Of a DNA stretch of 64,000 bases, positions 1 to 9,839 are shown piece by piece; within the stretch, counting starts at the first letter, position 1, and the number at the start of each line of letters is the position of its first letter. The DNA comes from Chalara sp. BL73. Lineage: Eukaryota; Ascomycota; Leotiomycetes; Helotiales. The translations under genes were made by a program, and so were the position numbers. The stretch lies in contig CAKJVC010000069.1 of NCBI GenBank assembly GCA_918026815.1, forward strand, positions 1 to 64,000, in the 5' to 3' direction. The notes beneath the pieces were generated by a model. That model made no database searches, was not told the origin of the DNA, and saw only the letters and a list, made by a program, of their open reading frames with translations.

Positions 1-328
1 GTAGACCTCCTTCAGTTATATCGCTCCGAATATCTTGTAGCTGCCGGAAAATCCCAAGCTCTTCCAAGCGTCTCCTTCGCACATAGCGAACTTTGTAGGA
101 GCCTTGTTGTTAAAGTCGAGAATATCATTGGTTGGCGGGACTTTAGGTGACCCACTTCTTTGGCCCAGCCTCAGCCCCGTTGCCCCTTGTCACACATAAT
201 TGAATGTGCAAACACTACTGTCATACTTGGTAAGGAGAACATATATTCTTAGGCCATCATTCATCAAAAGTCTCAATTCATAGGTATTGGCCAGAATCGT
301 TTCCCGTCTTTATTGAACAGGCTTCATC
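1..328. other. 5' flank of first gene
   Basis: No reading frame that I can defend lies here. It precedes the start codon of the metallophosphatase gene and probably holds its promoter. The left window edge may also carry the end of another gene, but nothing recognisable is visible. Confidence 0.3.
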
Positions 329-2676
329 ATGGCTATTGAGGAGAAAGCTCCAGTAGCAACCGAATCCATCACCTACACCACTGGCAATACGTCTTCACCG
401 CCTGATTTGCGTCTGCTTCATTTCAATGATGGTAACCCATTTAGATAGTCCTGAGTATTACGATTGAAGCTGATGAAGCAGTCTATCACATCGATGCTTC
501 CTCTGCAGAGCCGGTAGGAGGGATTGCAAGGTTCAAGACTCTAACCAACGAATATCAAAATGCTGAGCGATTCGAGGGGCAGCCGGAGCTATTGACATTC
601 TTTTCTGGAGATGCATTCAATCCCAGCCTGGAGAGCAGTGTTACCAAAGGTAGTAACGACTTCGTTTCCTTTCCTCTCAATTACCAACATTCTAAACACC
701 ACTTAGGAAGTCACATGGTACCCATCTTAAACACTATTGGCACAGATGTAGCTTGCGTTGGGGTAAGTAGAGACGGGATGAGGAACTCTTCTGAGTTTTC
801 AATTGAATTTTTGGTAACATGAATGGATAACAGAACCATGATCTCGATTTTGGTGTCAAACAGTTTAGACATCTCACAGGTCAATGCAAGTTCCCTGGCT
901 TCTTGCAAACGTCTTAGATCCGGCTCTTGGCAAAGATGTGCCCCTAGGAAACGCTACGAAGACAGTCATGCTGACGTCGTCAAATGGAATCAAAGTCGGC
1001 GTTATTGGCCTTGTGGAGCGTGAATGGCTTGACACGATCAACTCTTTGCCACCTGACCTGATATATAAGTCAGCTTCTGCAACAGCCAAAGAACTCATAC
1101 CCGATCTAAGAGCTCAAGGAGCCGAAATTGTTGTTGCCGTCACCCATCAAAGAGAACCAAATGACAACAAACTCGCCGAGAAGACACCCGATGGATTGAT
1201 TGATATTATTCTTGGTGGCCATGATCATTTCTACCAGCACAGCCTTATAAATGGAACTCAGTATGCCTCGCCCCTTTTAACCGATTTCTAACTATAGCAT
1301 CGTTGGCGCATGTTTCAGAGATTCGGAATTTTAATTGGAGACTCTATGCTAATTTAAATAGTGTACTTCGATCTGGGAGTGACTTCAAGCAGCTCAGTTA
1401 TTTAGAAGCTCGGCGCCAAAATGGAAACAGCAAGAAATGGGACTTTCATATAGTCAGACGGGACATAGTTAAGAGTATTCCAGAAGATCAAGCGACTCTA
1501 GGCCTCACGGAGAAACTTACTACATCTTTGAAAGCGAAATTAGGGAAACCATTGGGCTACACGATGGCTCCACTGGATGCACGGTTTACAACTGTGAGGC
1601 TCAAAGAATCGAATATGGGAAATTTTGTTTCCGATCTCATGAGGAGCCATTACGGAGGTGATTGCTGTCTAATAGCAGCCGGTACTATACGTGGTGACCA
1701 GATATATCCCCCTGGTTTGTTGAAATTGAAGGATATTATGAATTGGTAGGCTCCCTTCAGTATGATCTGTCTCCTCGGATATTAGCTAATATTTCCAAGC
1801 TTTCCATTCGAAGATCCGTGCGTCGTGATCAAGGTTACTGGCCAGGCCTTACTAGAAGCTTTGGAAAATTCTGTCTCTCTATATCCGGCCCTTGAAGGCC
1901 GATTTCCCCAAGTCTCGAGGATTGAGTTTGAGTTTGATCCGAGCAAGCCGCCTAGTTCTCGCATAAAATATGTCAAGGTTGGTGACGCGCCGCTCGATCT
2001 AAAGAAGCAATACACATTGGTCACACGTGGCTACATGGCCCGAGGCAAAGACGGTTTCGACTCTCTGCTTGCCAAGTCAGAAGGCGGCGAAGCGGAGGAG
2101 ATAGTTTCAGAAGAGAACGGAATTCTTATCAGCATGATGTTGAGACAGTACTTCATGAGTCTGAAAATCATGGGCCAATGGAAGAGGTGGGGTAAGTCAA
2201 TAGATAGACACTGGAAAGGAGTCCAGAAGTCCATGCAAGAAGGAATTGTGGAACCGCGGTCACCCGAAAAAGCCGCGGGCGAGGTTGCAAGCACTGCCTT
2301 CCCATTGCAACAGAGGAGAGAACCGGAAAGTAGAGACGTAAAAGAGGCAAATGAGGTAACCAAAACCGAGGAACCACTTGATGAGTCTGATGAGGATACA
2401 AGTACGGATGAGTCAGAGGAAGTCAAAATATCTTCAGAAAAACGGGAACGCGAGATCAAACTCATTAGAAAAGTCACGAAGAAGTGGTGGCGTCTAGCCG
2501 GTCTATCTGGTCAACCTAAGTGCTGCGATAACCAAGATGACGGAGAATTTAAGGTTGATTGGACAAGAGTGCGTGAATCTTTCCCTTAATCCAAATTTCT
2601 ACCCAAAAGCCCACACTGATATTTACAGGCAATCGTACCAAGGCTGGAAGGGCGTATCAAGATGACTGCAGTTTGA
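329..2676 (+). CDS. 5'-nucleotidase/UshA-like metallophosphatase with apparent frameshift
   Basis: Calcineurin-type metallophosphatase with a C-terminal 5'-nucleotidase domain; the family hydrolyses phosphate esters such as nucleotides. Exons as read: 329-431, 482-649, 707-762, 834-1260, 1362-1745, 1800-2568, 2629-2676. Metal-site motifs appear in order: HFNDVYHID (made by the first splice), SGDAF, NHDLDFG, THQREPND and GGHDHF. The last exon gives a PRLEGRI ending typical of fungal members. No signal peptide is visible, so the protein is probably cytosolic. Within exon 4 the frame must change near 890-898: HDLDFG...CKFP is in one frame and WLLANVLD in another, as if one base were missing. No intron of workable length can repair this. 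It may be a real lesion or an assembly error. The gene converges on the FAR gene with 28 bases between stop codons. Confidence 0.8.
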
Positions 2677-2704
2677 ATCTGACCATTCTCCAAGATATCC
2701 TGAT

Positions 2705-4135
2705 CTATTTGCATGCTCCTTTCTGAGATAGCAGATGTCTTTCGATGCCCTGAACAAACAGCCTTACGAACTCCTTCTTGTCCATGCCATCAAGTGGTGA
2801 CTCTATTGGCCGGAAGTCAAAACTATTATGGACGAAATATGGAAAGATATCGTTGATTTGTGTGAGAGTCTTTGCCATATTCTTTACTTCTCTTCGCATT
2901 TTTTTATTCCGCCGTAAACCGAAATATAAGCTAGCTATGCTAAGTGCTAGCTTATGATATAAGAAGTCTTGACAGTGGAACCTCAGATCACGGGGCCTAA
3001 ATCGACATATTCTGGCTTGGCGACGGTCTAGCATGCTTTGAAAGAATTCCACTGCTTCTTGCGATGCACTTTCGAGCTCGAGCCCATGCTTTAGTGTTGC
3101 GACCGAAAAGCGGATTTTCTTTCCTCTTGTGCTAGTGAATGCGTCATTGATTAAATGTCGTGCAACCTCGTCTACTGCAACGACATCTAGTATAGTCTTT
3201 GGATTGCTATCAAGCACACGCAACTTTCCTGTAGTCATTGCTGCGATGATGCCTGCAAGTGTAGCATAGCTGTCAATCCAGCCTGGAAACGGGTACTGTT
3301 TGCTTGCGGTGATGATGCTTGGTCTGACGATACGTATAGGGGCGTCTCCTCCACATTCAAGAAGCAAATGCTCAGCAATACACTTCGTGAGTGTGTACGT
3401 ATTTGGGTGACCAGTGAGGCGTAGGATATCCTTCTCTTTCACCGTTTCACTCTTTATCATCAGACATAATTGATCGGCTGGTAGGGGTAGCGGTGCCAGT
3501 TCTTCATAAATTGGCTCTAGCGTTTTCGTACTGACATATGCGGTTGAAGTGACAACTATCCTCTGAAGATATTTGCAACTTCTTGCGAGATCAAGTATAT
3601 TAAGTGTTCCTCCAACATTTTGCAATGCAGCCTCCTTGATAGGTAGATCGAATCTCACACACCCAGCGCAGTGGATGATAGTTGTCAGTTCTGAGCAGAG
3701 CTTCTCATAGACTTTTTTCTCTATCCCGCAGATGTCTTGTGTGAGATCACCTTCAATGACTTGCACTGAGTCCATCCACGTAGATGCTAACAAGGAGAAG
3801 CAAGGGGAGGTTGCTAGTCGAAGAAAGCGTCCTCGTGCATTGTGTCCTCGTTTGGAGCGGATGACTATGAAAACTTTCTCAAACTCCAGTTCATCTCGAC
3901 GGCGAAAAAGTTCTTCAAGCACGACTTTTCCGAGAAACCCTGTTGCGCCTGTAAGGAGGATGCTTGACTTGCCAGTATACGGATTCTTCCGCTCAACTGT
4001 TTCTGCTTTAGGATCCTTATCTTCGTGTGTTGTTTCATAAAGTGACCTTGGAGGTTTGTCTGAATCCATTTCAGATGGAGATGAATTTTTTGACCACATT
4101 TTTGTGCTTGAATGCACTGAGTTGGAAGCCCACAT
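2705..4135 (-). CDS. Fatty acyl-CoA reductase (FAR, male-sterility family)
   Basis: Single uninterrupted frame of 476 residues. It reduces a fatty acyl-CoA (or acyl thioester) to a fatty alcohol using NADPH. The N-terminal extended-SDR Rossmann fold starts with TGATGFLGK at about residues 62-70. The active site shows VVTSTAY (Ser197) and NTYTLTK (Tyr247, Lys251), the SDR Tyr-x3-Lys pair. The C-terminal part, about 390-476, resembles the FAR_C domain (FVHNSFDFRP). The long C-terminal membrane anchor of animal FARs is not obvious, so the enzyme may be soluble or peripherally bound. The start is the first ATG, with a second at residue 13. It sits on the same strand as and 309 bases downstream of AGPS, the enzyme that consumes fatty alcohols. 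Absence of introns contrasts with most neighbours. The family is clear; the preferred chain length cannot be read. Confidence 0.88.
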   Translation of the reverse strand: MWASNSVHSSTKMWSKNSSPSEMDSDKPPRSLYETTHEDKDPKAETVERKNPYTGKSSILLTGATGFLGKVVLEELFRRRDELEFEKVFIVIRSKRGHNARGRFLRLATSPCFSLLASTWMDSVQVIEGDLTQDICGIEKKVYEKLCSELTTIIHCAGCVRFDLPIKEAALQNVGGTLNILDLARSCKYLQRIVVTSTAYVSTKTLEPIYEELAPLPLPADQLCLMIKSETVKEKDILRLTGHPNTYTLTKCIAEHLLLECGGDAPIRIVRPSIITASKQYPFPGWIDSYATLAGIIAAMTTGKLRVLDSNPKTILDVVAVDEVARHLINDAFTSTRGKKIRFSVATLKHGLELESASQEAVEFFQSMLDRRQARICRFRPRDLRFHCQDFLYHKLALSIASLYFGLRRNKKMRREVKNMAKTLTQINDIFPYFVHNSFDFRPIESPLDGMDKKEFVRLFVQGIERHLLSQKGACK

Positions 4136-4444
4136 GTAGATTACTAAGTGGAACTAGTGTCTAGGGTATGTTACATCGTTCTCTTAAAATTAATTGCTAA
4201 TAAATTTACAGTATTTAACGCTATTTTTTGGCAAGCCACAAGTTGTTCCATAATTTCGAGTATCTCCACCATGATTAGTGCTGGAGCCTCTATACACGAA
4301 ATTTGGTTCAGGCATGTATTGCGGTTACCAACTACTTTAATTTGGACTCTGCCGTATTTTTATATCCTCAACGCATACTCTGGCTTCTTGTCTAAGTAGC
4401 AGCCTTTGATATAGTTTAAATATTCCAATATTACATGAGCAAAG

Positions 4445-6338
4445 TTAGTTTGCAAAGTTACCAGCTCCAAATATATTGCCCGGGTCAACACTGTTCTTCA
4501 GCTTCTTCCGCCATTCCAGAGCCTCTTGCGACATAATCCGATCGAGGAAACCTTTTCTCAACTTTCCTACGCCATGATGGTGGGACAGAGCACCACCACA
4601 GAGCAGAATCTCATCTCTCGCGGCCTTCTCGATCTCTGCATATGTGCCTGACGGATCCTCAACGTTTTGAAAGAAGAACGCAAGATAGAAGTATACCGCC
4701 ACCCCGCTTTCGTACACCTGAGTTACGCGACAAGTAACAAATGGTTTCCCGGGCAATTTGCGTTTGGCGTGCTCTTTAAAAACACGGTCTTTCGTTCTTT
4801 GACACAGCTCCAGAGTTCGACTCCACGGTACGGATGTCTCGAAAGACTCGGCAATGATATAATGGTCAATTCCAAAGTCTCGAATATACGCTATGTTATA
4901 TGTGAGAAGATATCCTCTCTCACCATTCTCTGAACCAGCTTTCAAGCCTTTGTGTTTGGCGGCCAGAGCATAAATTATAGACTCTTGGTGCTTTACTTCG
5001 TCGGCCCGGCCTTCAAGCACCAGTGTACATGCTACCATCTTCTGGGAGTCGAATCCTTTGATTCTTGTGACATATTCCTTTTGGAGGCGACCCATCACGG
5101 CTTTGACGCCAGTTGAAGCAGGCTTGAGAGCCATACTAAATTGGAATTGCATATTGTCTACCAGGCGGATGCTTGCTGGTTGGCCTCCTCGTTGTGTGAG
5201 CTCGTACATGAAGGCCACACCTTTTTCGAAGCTAGGAAACAAGATTGAACCATACTGCTGAACTTCTGGAATCGGAAATATTTTGATGACCGCCGAGGTT
5301 ATGATACCTAGACTACCTTCTGAGCCAAATAATAAGCGGCGCATATCGATGCCAACCGATTCTCGAGGCAGAGCTGCCGTTCGTTCCAGCCTTCCTATGC
5401 TGGTTATGACATTGATGTCCAGAACTATATCTTCGATATTGCCGTACTTGTTCTTTTTCATCCCACTTGCGTTGGTTGCGATCCATCCTCCCAGCGTTGA
5501 GAATTCAATACTGTCCGGTTCGCTATGATAGTGAAGTCAGCTTCATATAGAATCTCACATGAGCAAACACATACTGGCCAATTGTATATCCATATTTTGC
5601 TAATTCCTTGACGATATGCCTCCCAACAGCTCCAGATTCTATAGCTGCCATACGATTGACGGGGTCATACCAAAGAACTCTATTCATCTGCCTCATGTCT
5701 ACTGAGACAATCATCCGAAGTTCACCATGCGGGCACTCAAGTGCCTCACTCACATTAGTTCCACCACCATATGGAATTATCGATACATTGTGTTTTCCTG
5801 CTGCTTTGACTAAATGGATGACATCCTCCTCATTTTTTGGATATAATACAATATCTGGCACGCGTCTCAGCTGCGCATGCTTGATAGCATACATTTCACT
5901 CTGGGAGTGGCCGTGACCATGGCGAAGGCGCTGAGCGGGGTCTTGACTGACCTGTGGCGCCCCAAACCTGAGTTGCAGCTCTGCAAGAAAATCTTCATTG
6001 ATAACGGACTCTGGAATTGGGGTCGGATATTTGGATGGATATATCACCTTCGCTGAGACATCCACTTCCATCAAATTGCTTATCCACGGAAGTAAATTTG
6101 GCAGTTTCTGGCCGCTTAGTGGATAGCGATTCCCGGTCACCTCGACTGCGCCATCGGCACTCGCTTGAAAGTGTGTGTCCACAAACCCCCATACATCTAG
6201 ACTCTCTTCGCACTCCTCTCTGTGCTCAGTTATTTCTGGGAATATTCGTGTATCCGACTCATAGGCAGCGGTAGGAAAAGTTAGAGTGCTAGAAGTAGAA
6301 GCAGGGGTTTCCCGCCATGAGGATATACAATTCAGCAT
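4445..6338 (-). CDS. AGPS: Alkylglycerone-phosphate synthase (alkyl-DHAP synthase)
   Basis: FAD enzyme that swaps the acyl chain of acyl-dihydroxyacetone phosphate for a fatty alcohol, making the ether bond of alkyl ether lipids. Exons 5575-6338 and 4445-5522; the 52-nt intron join restores GHEPDS. Protein 613 residues, close to the human catalytic region. Seen: WGFVDTHF, TGNRYPLSG (about 69-76), the FAD-loop PYGGGTNVS (189-197), ASGMKKNKYGNIED, FGSEGSLG, IRLVDNMQFQF, ESFETSVPW and the catalytic SHHHGVGKLRK (His569-571). The C-terminus DPGNIFGAGNFAN matches the family ending. Unlike animal enzymes I see no N-terminal PTS2 and no C-terminal SKL-type PTS1, so peroxisomal targeting is uncertain. 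The start is the first ATG of the open exon; an upstream targeting exon cannot be excluded. It lies upstream of FAR on the same strand, so substrate supply and use are adjacent. Confidence 0.93.
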
Positions 6339-7173
6339 CGTTAAATGCTTGAAGAGATTAATATGCTGATCGAAACATGAATTTCTGATGAAGGCAACCC
6401 TATTTCCCCATCCGAGGTAATAGAGCCATGTGAAAAATGTTGCGCATTACTAAATCATTGAAATTCCGACCAGACAAAAGGTCAAGGAAGCAGTAAGCTT
6501 ACGAAACCTGAAAACAGGCTTTCATAGGTTTTATGGCTCACGACAATATTTATCCCCATATATTCTTTGTATAATGCTTGAAAGAAAGCCACAGGATGAC
6601 TCAACAAGTCTAGTCACATAGCATACGATCCCTCAATCGTTTCATGGTAGGTATTCGTTTATGCTATCCAGAAAGGGAAGAGTACTTATATTGAGTGGAG
6701 AACTCTCTGCTTACTATACATTTAACCCCTGAAATGGCGGCTTACGGACAATGGGTTTCTCCTTGGCGAACCTCAATACAGAGCTAGCCGTCAAATGGAG
6801 ACACGGGAATTTCGAGGTTGCGTGGCATGCTATTCGATACGTGTGATCAAGTTCTGCTGCATTCATGCTAGGAACGAGACTCGCTAGCTGACTGTGCATA
6901 TGCATATGCGCGCGTCCATAGGGCTGGCATTGATTTTCTAAATGAGGAGATAGATCATGATGTGGTATGATGCAAGAGAAGTTTTAATTAAGCCTCAATA
7001 TATGATTTCAGGAACAGGAAAGCATAGAGAGACTTAAACTTTGGTTGTCTTGCCAGAAGTCTCAACAGTTTCGCAGCAAATCTGATCCCAGATTAATGGC
7101 ATAAAAAAGTTGACGCGGCAAAGTGAGACAAACGCGCACATGCTGGTCATAATCCAAAGGCACGATACTCACC
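6339..7173. promoter_or_regulatory. Divergent intergenic region between AGPS and the aminotransferase
   Basis: 835 bases separate two divergent start codons and could serve as a bidirectional promoter. A short minus-strand frame at 6714-6905 has no recognisable features and I do not call it. No specific binding site was identified with confidence. Confidence 0.4.
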
Positions 7174-8427
7174 ATGGTTTTCTTCCAGCCTGTGTACGCC
7201 AGGAAGCGCTTCGATATTACCTGGAGAGTTTTGAAGGAATACCTGATGATAGTACTTTTCAAGCCGCAAACCATAGCTCAAACAGAAACTGACTTGAATG
7301 AATTGTGGTCTCCCAACCGAACGCTTGCCACATTTACTGTTCGAAGTGGGTTCGATCTCTGTCTTCAGGCATGGAACTTTGAACCAGGAAGCGAGGTCAT
7401 CATCTCAGCCGTGACAGTCCCGGACATGGTTCGGATACTAGAGGCTCATAAGCTGATCCCAGTGCCTGTGGATATAGACGACAGAGGGTGTGTTGCCACA
7501 AAGGCAGTGGAAGAACTTATCACAGACAAAACCAAGGCGATAGTGATTGCACACCTGTTTGGAAGCCGGATGCCGCTGAAGGAGATTGTAAGAGTTGCTC
7601 GAAAGCATAAAATCTTGGTGATCGAAGACTGTGCTGAGGCATTCTGCGGAAGAGGCTTTACTGGTTGTGAAGGTGCAACTGTCAGCATGTTCAGTTTTGG
7701 TTCTATCAAGACGGCAACAGCATTTGGTGGCGCTTTAATAACGGTTCGAGACCCAGAGCTACTTTCCGCTGCAAAGAATATACAAGAGACCTTCCCGCGT
7801 CAAACTAATGGAGCTTTTGTAAGGAAAGTCTTGAAGTACTGTGTGTTCAAGCTGCTTACCGACAGCCCCTGGATTTATGGATTATTCATTATTGTCTTGC
7901 GTCTTCTTGGTTTAGATCACAATGTCCTGATTAGGAGATGGAGCCGAAGCTTCCAGCAGGATAATCTCTTGCAACAGATCAGAAGGCGTCCATCGGATGG
8001 ATTGCTCAAACTTTTATCATACCGTATCTTCCGCTTCCAGAATCAAGATCTGGACTTTAGAAGAGCCAGGATCGCTAGATTTGCAGCGTTGGTTCCACAA
8101 AGTTGTCGACCACTTAGTTTTGGTAGTGATTATCACCAGTATTGGTTGTGCCCAATACAGATTGCGAAGCCAGAGGTTCTCATTCGCCGCTTGTATGATG
8201 CTGGTTTCGATGCTGCGGACGGAGGAACAAGTCTTGCAGTAGTGTCCACGGGCAAATATGAAGAGCCATCAGCGGCTAAGAAATTGATGGCCAATGTCGT
8301 CTACGTACCTCTTGACCACGACTACGACTCGGAAAATCTTAATAGACTCGCTAATTTGATACATAAACACTATTACGAGGATACAATCAAAGAAGGCGAT
8401 TGGGACTGTCAAGGAAATTTCGCCTAA
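7174..8427 (+). CDS. DegT/DnrJ/EryC1/StrS-family PLP aminotransferase
   Basis: Intronless 417-residue protein of the sugar-aminotransferase fold-type I family, which normally aminates keto groups of sugars or related polyols. Seen: VRSGFDLCLQAW (cofactor-site region, about 57-68), PGSEVIISAVTVPDMV (the usual PGDEVI block), HLFGSRMPL (about 127-135), VIEDCAEAF (149-157, the PLP-pyridine Asp at 152) and FSFGSIKTATAFGGALI, whose Lys179 fits the Schiff-base lysine. A hydrophobic stretch near 231-245 (SPWIYGLFIIVLRLL) is unusual and suggests membrane contact. The ATG has a strong CACCATGG context and an in-frame stop lies just upstream. It is divergent from AGPS. The family is uncommon in fungi; together with the lack of introns this hints at horizontal transfer (inference). 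The substrate is unknown: a nucleotide sugar or a ketone of the ether-lipid pathway are both possible. Confidence 0.85.
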   Translation: MVFFQPVYARKRFDITWRVLKEYLMIVLFKPQTIAQTETDLNELWSPNRTLATFTVRSGFDLCLQAWNFEPGSEVIISAVTVPDMVRILEAHKLIPVPVDIDDRGCVATKAVEELITDKTKAIVIAHLFGSRMPLKEIVRVARKHKILVIEDCAEAFCGRGFTGCEGATVSMFSFGSIKTATAFGGALITVRDPELLSAAKNIQETFPRQTNGAFVRKVLKYCVFKLLTDSPWIYGLFIIVLRLLGLDHNVLIRRWSRSFQQDNLLQQIRRRPSDGLLKLLSYRIFRFQNQDLDFRRARIARFAALVPQSCRPLSFGSDYHQYWLCPIQIAKPEVLIRRLYDAGFDAADGGTSLAVVSTGKYEEPSAAKKLMANVVYVPLDHDYDSENLNRLANLIHKHYYEDTIKEGDWDCQGNFA

Positions 8428-9369
8428 AGTCAAGATCGCGATCAGCGGTGAACATTGCAGCAGTTGAATATAACAGCTTTGCGAGGGCAGCCCAGTTCCC
8501 ACATCACCTTGGTCAAGAGTGTGGCTTTCCAGAAAACCTGCTCTATCTGTGCCAGGAGAATGCGATTAGAGTTGCAAGTAGGCAGGTGAAGTGTTTGGGA
8601 TTGTAGGTGGCGTAAAGGAAAGAGAACGAAGCGAATGAAGAGAATGGCAGGGTTTATGCTTGGCAATGAGAACGAAAGGCGATATAGGAGGGTGCTTGTT
8701 AAGGCAAGACTGGATGGGCTTTGAAGTTGGCCAGGCAGGCGTGGACAGGAGAAGGGAAAGCATGGCTTTGCTTACGGGTTCGAAAGTGTATGATGAAAAA
8801 GGGTTTTGAGGAAGCCACAGAAAGATGTAGCAGGAACCCTGCACAAGTTTAATATGGATGCTCTTTCTCAGATGATTGTGGCTATTCTGTGTCATTTTCG
8901 ATACGGTTCGCGTATGGTAGACTCAAGACTATAAATTATTCATTCTGTGAACAATTAATACCTCAAGCAATGGTTAAGCAGAATAGGCCATTCAATAGAC
9001 AATGACCATACTTGTCTTACATTTACTGAACCACCATGTTCTGCCAGTGATGCGGGACCATTGCGACTTAACTGCTATTACCAAACCAGTCACTCGAATC
9101 TAAATTGGAGGAGTCCTCTCACCTACTGTTGGTAAGGCTTCTCTGCAGTGGTTATTAAATAATTTGTATGGCCGGTGGAAGCAGATTGTCTTTCTCCTTT
9201 CTCTTCGCCAGAAACACTTTTCGCATCTTAACCAAACTCCATATTCGTCACCGTAACTCAACATCAACGCAAAGTCTCAGTTGATACGCAGTGTTGTTAC
9301 TATCACAGCTACAAGCGAAAACCACGGGAATTCTAAGCCTGTTAAATACGGGATCAGGGACACCCGGAA
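8428..9369. other. Intergenic region, no supported gene
   Basis: Downstream of the aminotransferase. The part just before 9281 (TTTCTCCTTTCTCTTCG, then TCACCGTAACTCAACATC) is pyrimidine-rich like a fungal transcription start region and may serve the small gene that follows. Nothing else recognised. Confidence 0.3.
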
Positions 9370-9621
9370 ATGGAAAGAAAACTACTTAGGTCGGAGCACG
9401 AATACAACCGGTTACAAGTCCAAGCAGACCAAAGGTGGTATGCCTATCCATGGCGTGCTCAGGGGCAATATCCTGGAGCTTGGTATATGACAAGACCATA
9501 TGGACCGAGAGCTACTCTTCAAGATGCCCGACATCTGTTGGAGTTTTCGCAGTTAGCTATATTACGGGAACCTGAGAGACGGCGGCGTCGCCTTACTTAT
9601 GGATATCCTTCACGATACTAA
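9370..9621 (+). CDS. Small hypothetical protein (83 aa)
   Basis: I do not recognise this protein. It is 83 residues, highly charged and aromatic (HEYNRLQ, RWYAYPWRAQ, GAWYMTRPYGPRATLQDARHL) and has an Arg-rich tail (EPERRRRRLTYGYPSRY). No signal peptide or membrane segment is visible. A CT-rich presumptive promoter lies 100-190 bases upstream. It may be the first exon of a gene whose later exon is the 52-codon frame at 9681, but I could not find a convincing splice join. It could also be a chance frame. Confidence 0.35.
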   Translation: MERKLLRSEHEYNRLQVQADQRWYAYPWRAQGQYPGAWYMTRPYGPRATLQDARHLLEFSQLAILREPERRRRRLTYGYPSRY

Positions 9622-9680
9622 CGAAGCATCAGAAAGTACTGGAGTAAACGACAGGATTGATTTCTATGCGCCGATGACTT

Positions 9681-9839
9681 ATGCAAGTAAAATTCACCAC
9701 AACCCCTGTGGATTTCACGCCAATACCTGAAGGTCTTGAGGCAATTGCGGAGACCGTGGTAGCTGATACGAGTAAATGGGGACTAGAGAATTACCACAAG
9801 GAATCTGGGACACGAATTGCAGCGGTTGTCAAGAATTAA
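9681..9839 (+). CDS. Short open frame or terminal exon (52 aa)
   Basis: From ATG to TAA the frame reads like a real protein end: TTTPVDFTPIPEGLEAIAE, then DTSKWGLENYHKESGTRI and AAVVKN. The composition is balanced, with few rare residues and none of the Ser/Leu/Arg bias of noise frames. It is most likely the last exon of the small gene starting near 9370, or a separate micro-protein. Function unknown. Confidence 0.35.
   Translation: MQVKFTTTPVDFTPIPEGLEAIAETVVADTSKWGLENYHKESGTRIAAVVKN

Noticed and set aside
880..890. An 11-nt GT...AG segment that would repair the phosphatase frame as an intron
   Set aside because: Far too short for spliceosomal removal; a one-base indel is the simpler explanation.
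8566..8895. 109-codon minus-strand gene downstream of the aminotransferase
   Set aside because: Ser/Pro/His-rich noise with no motif or promoter support.
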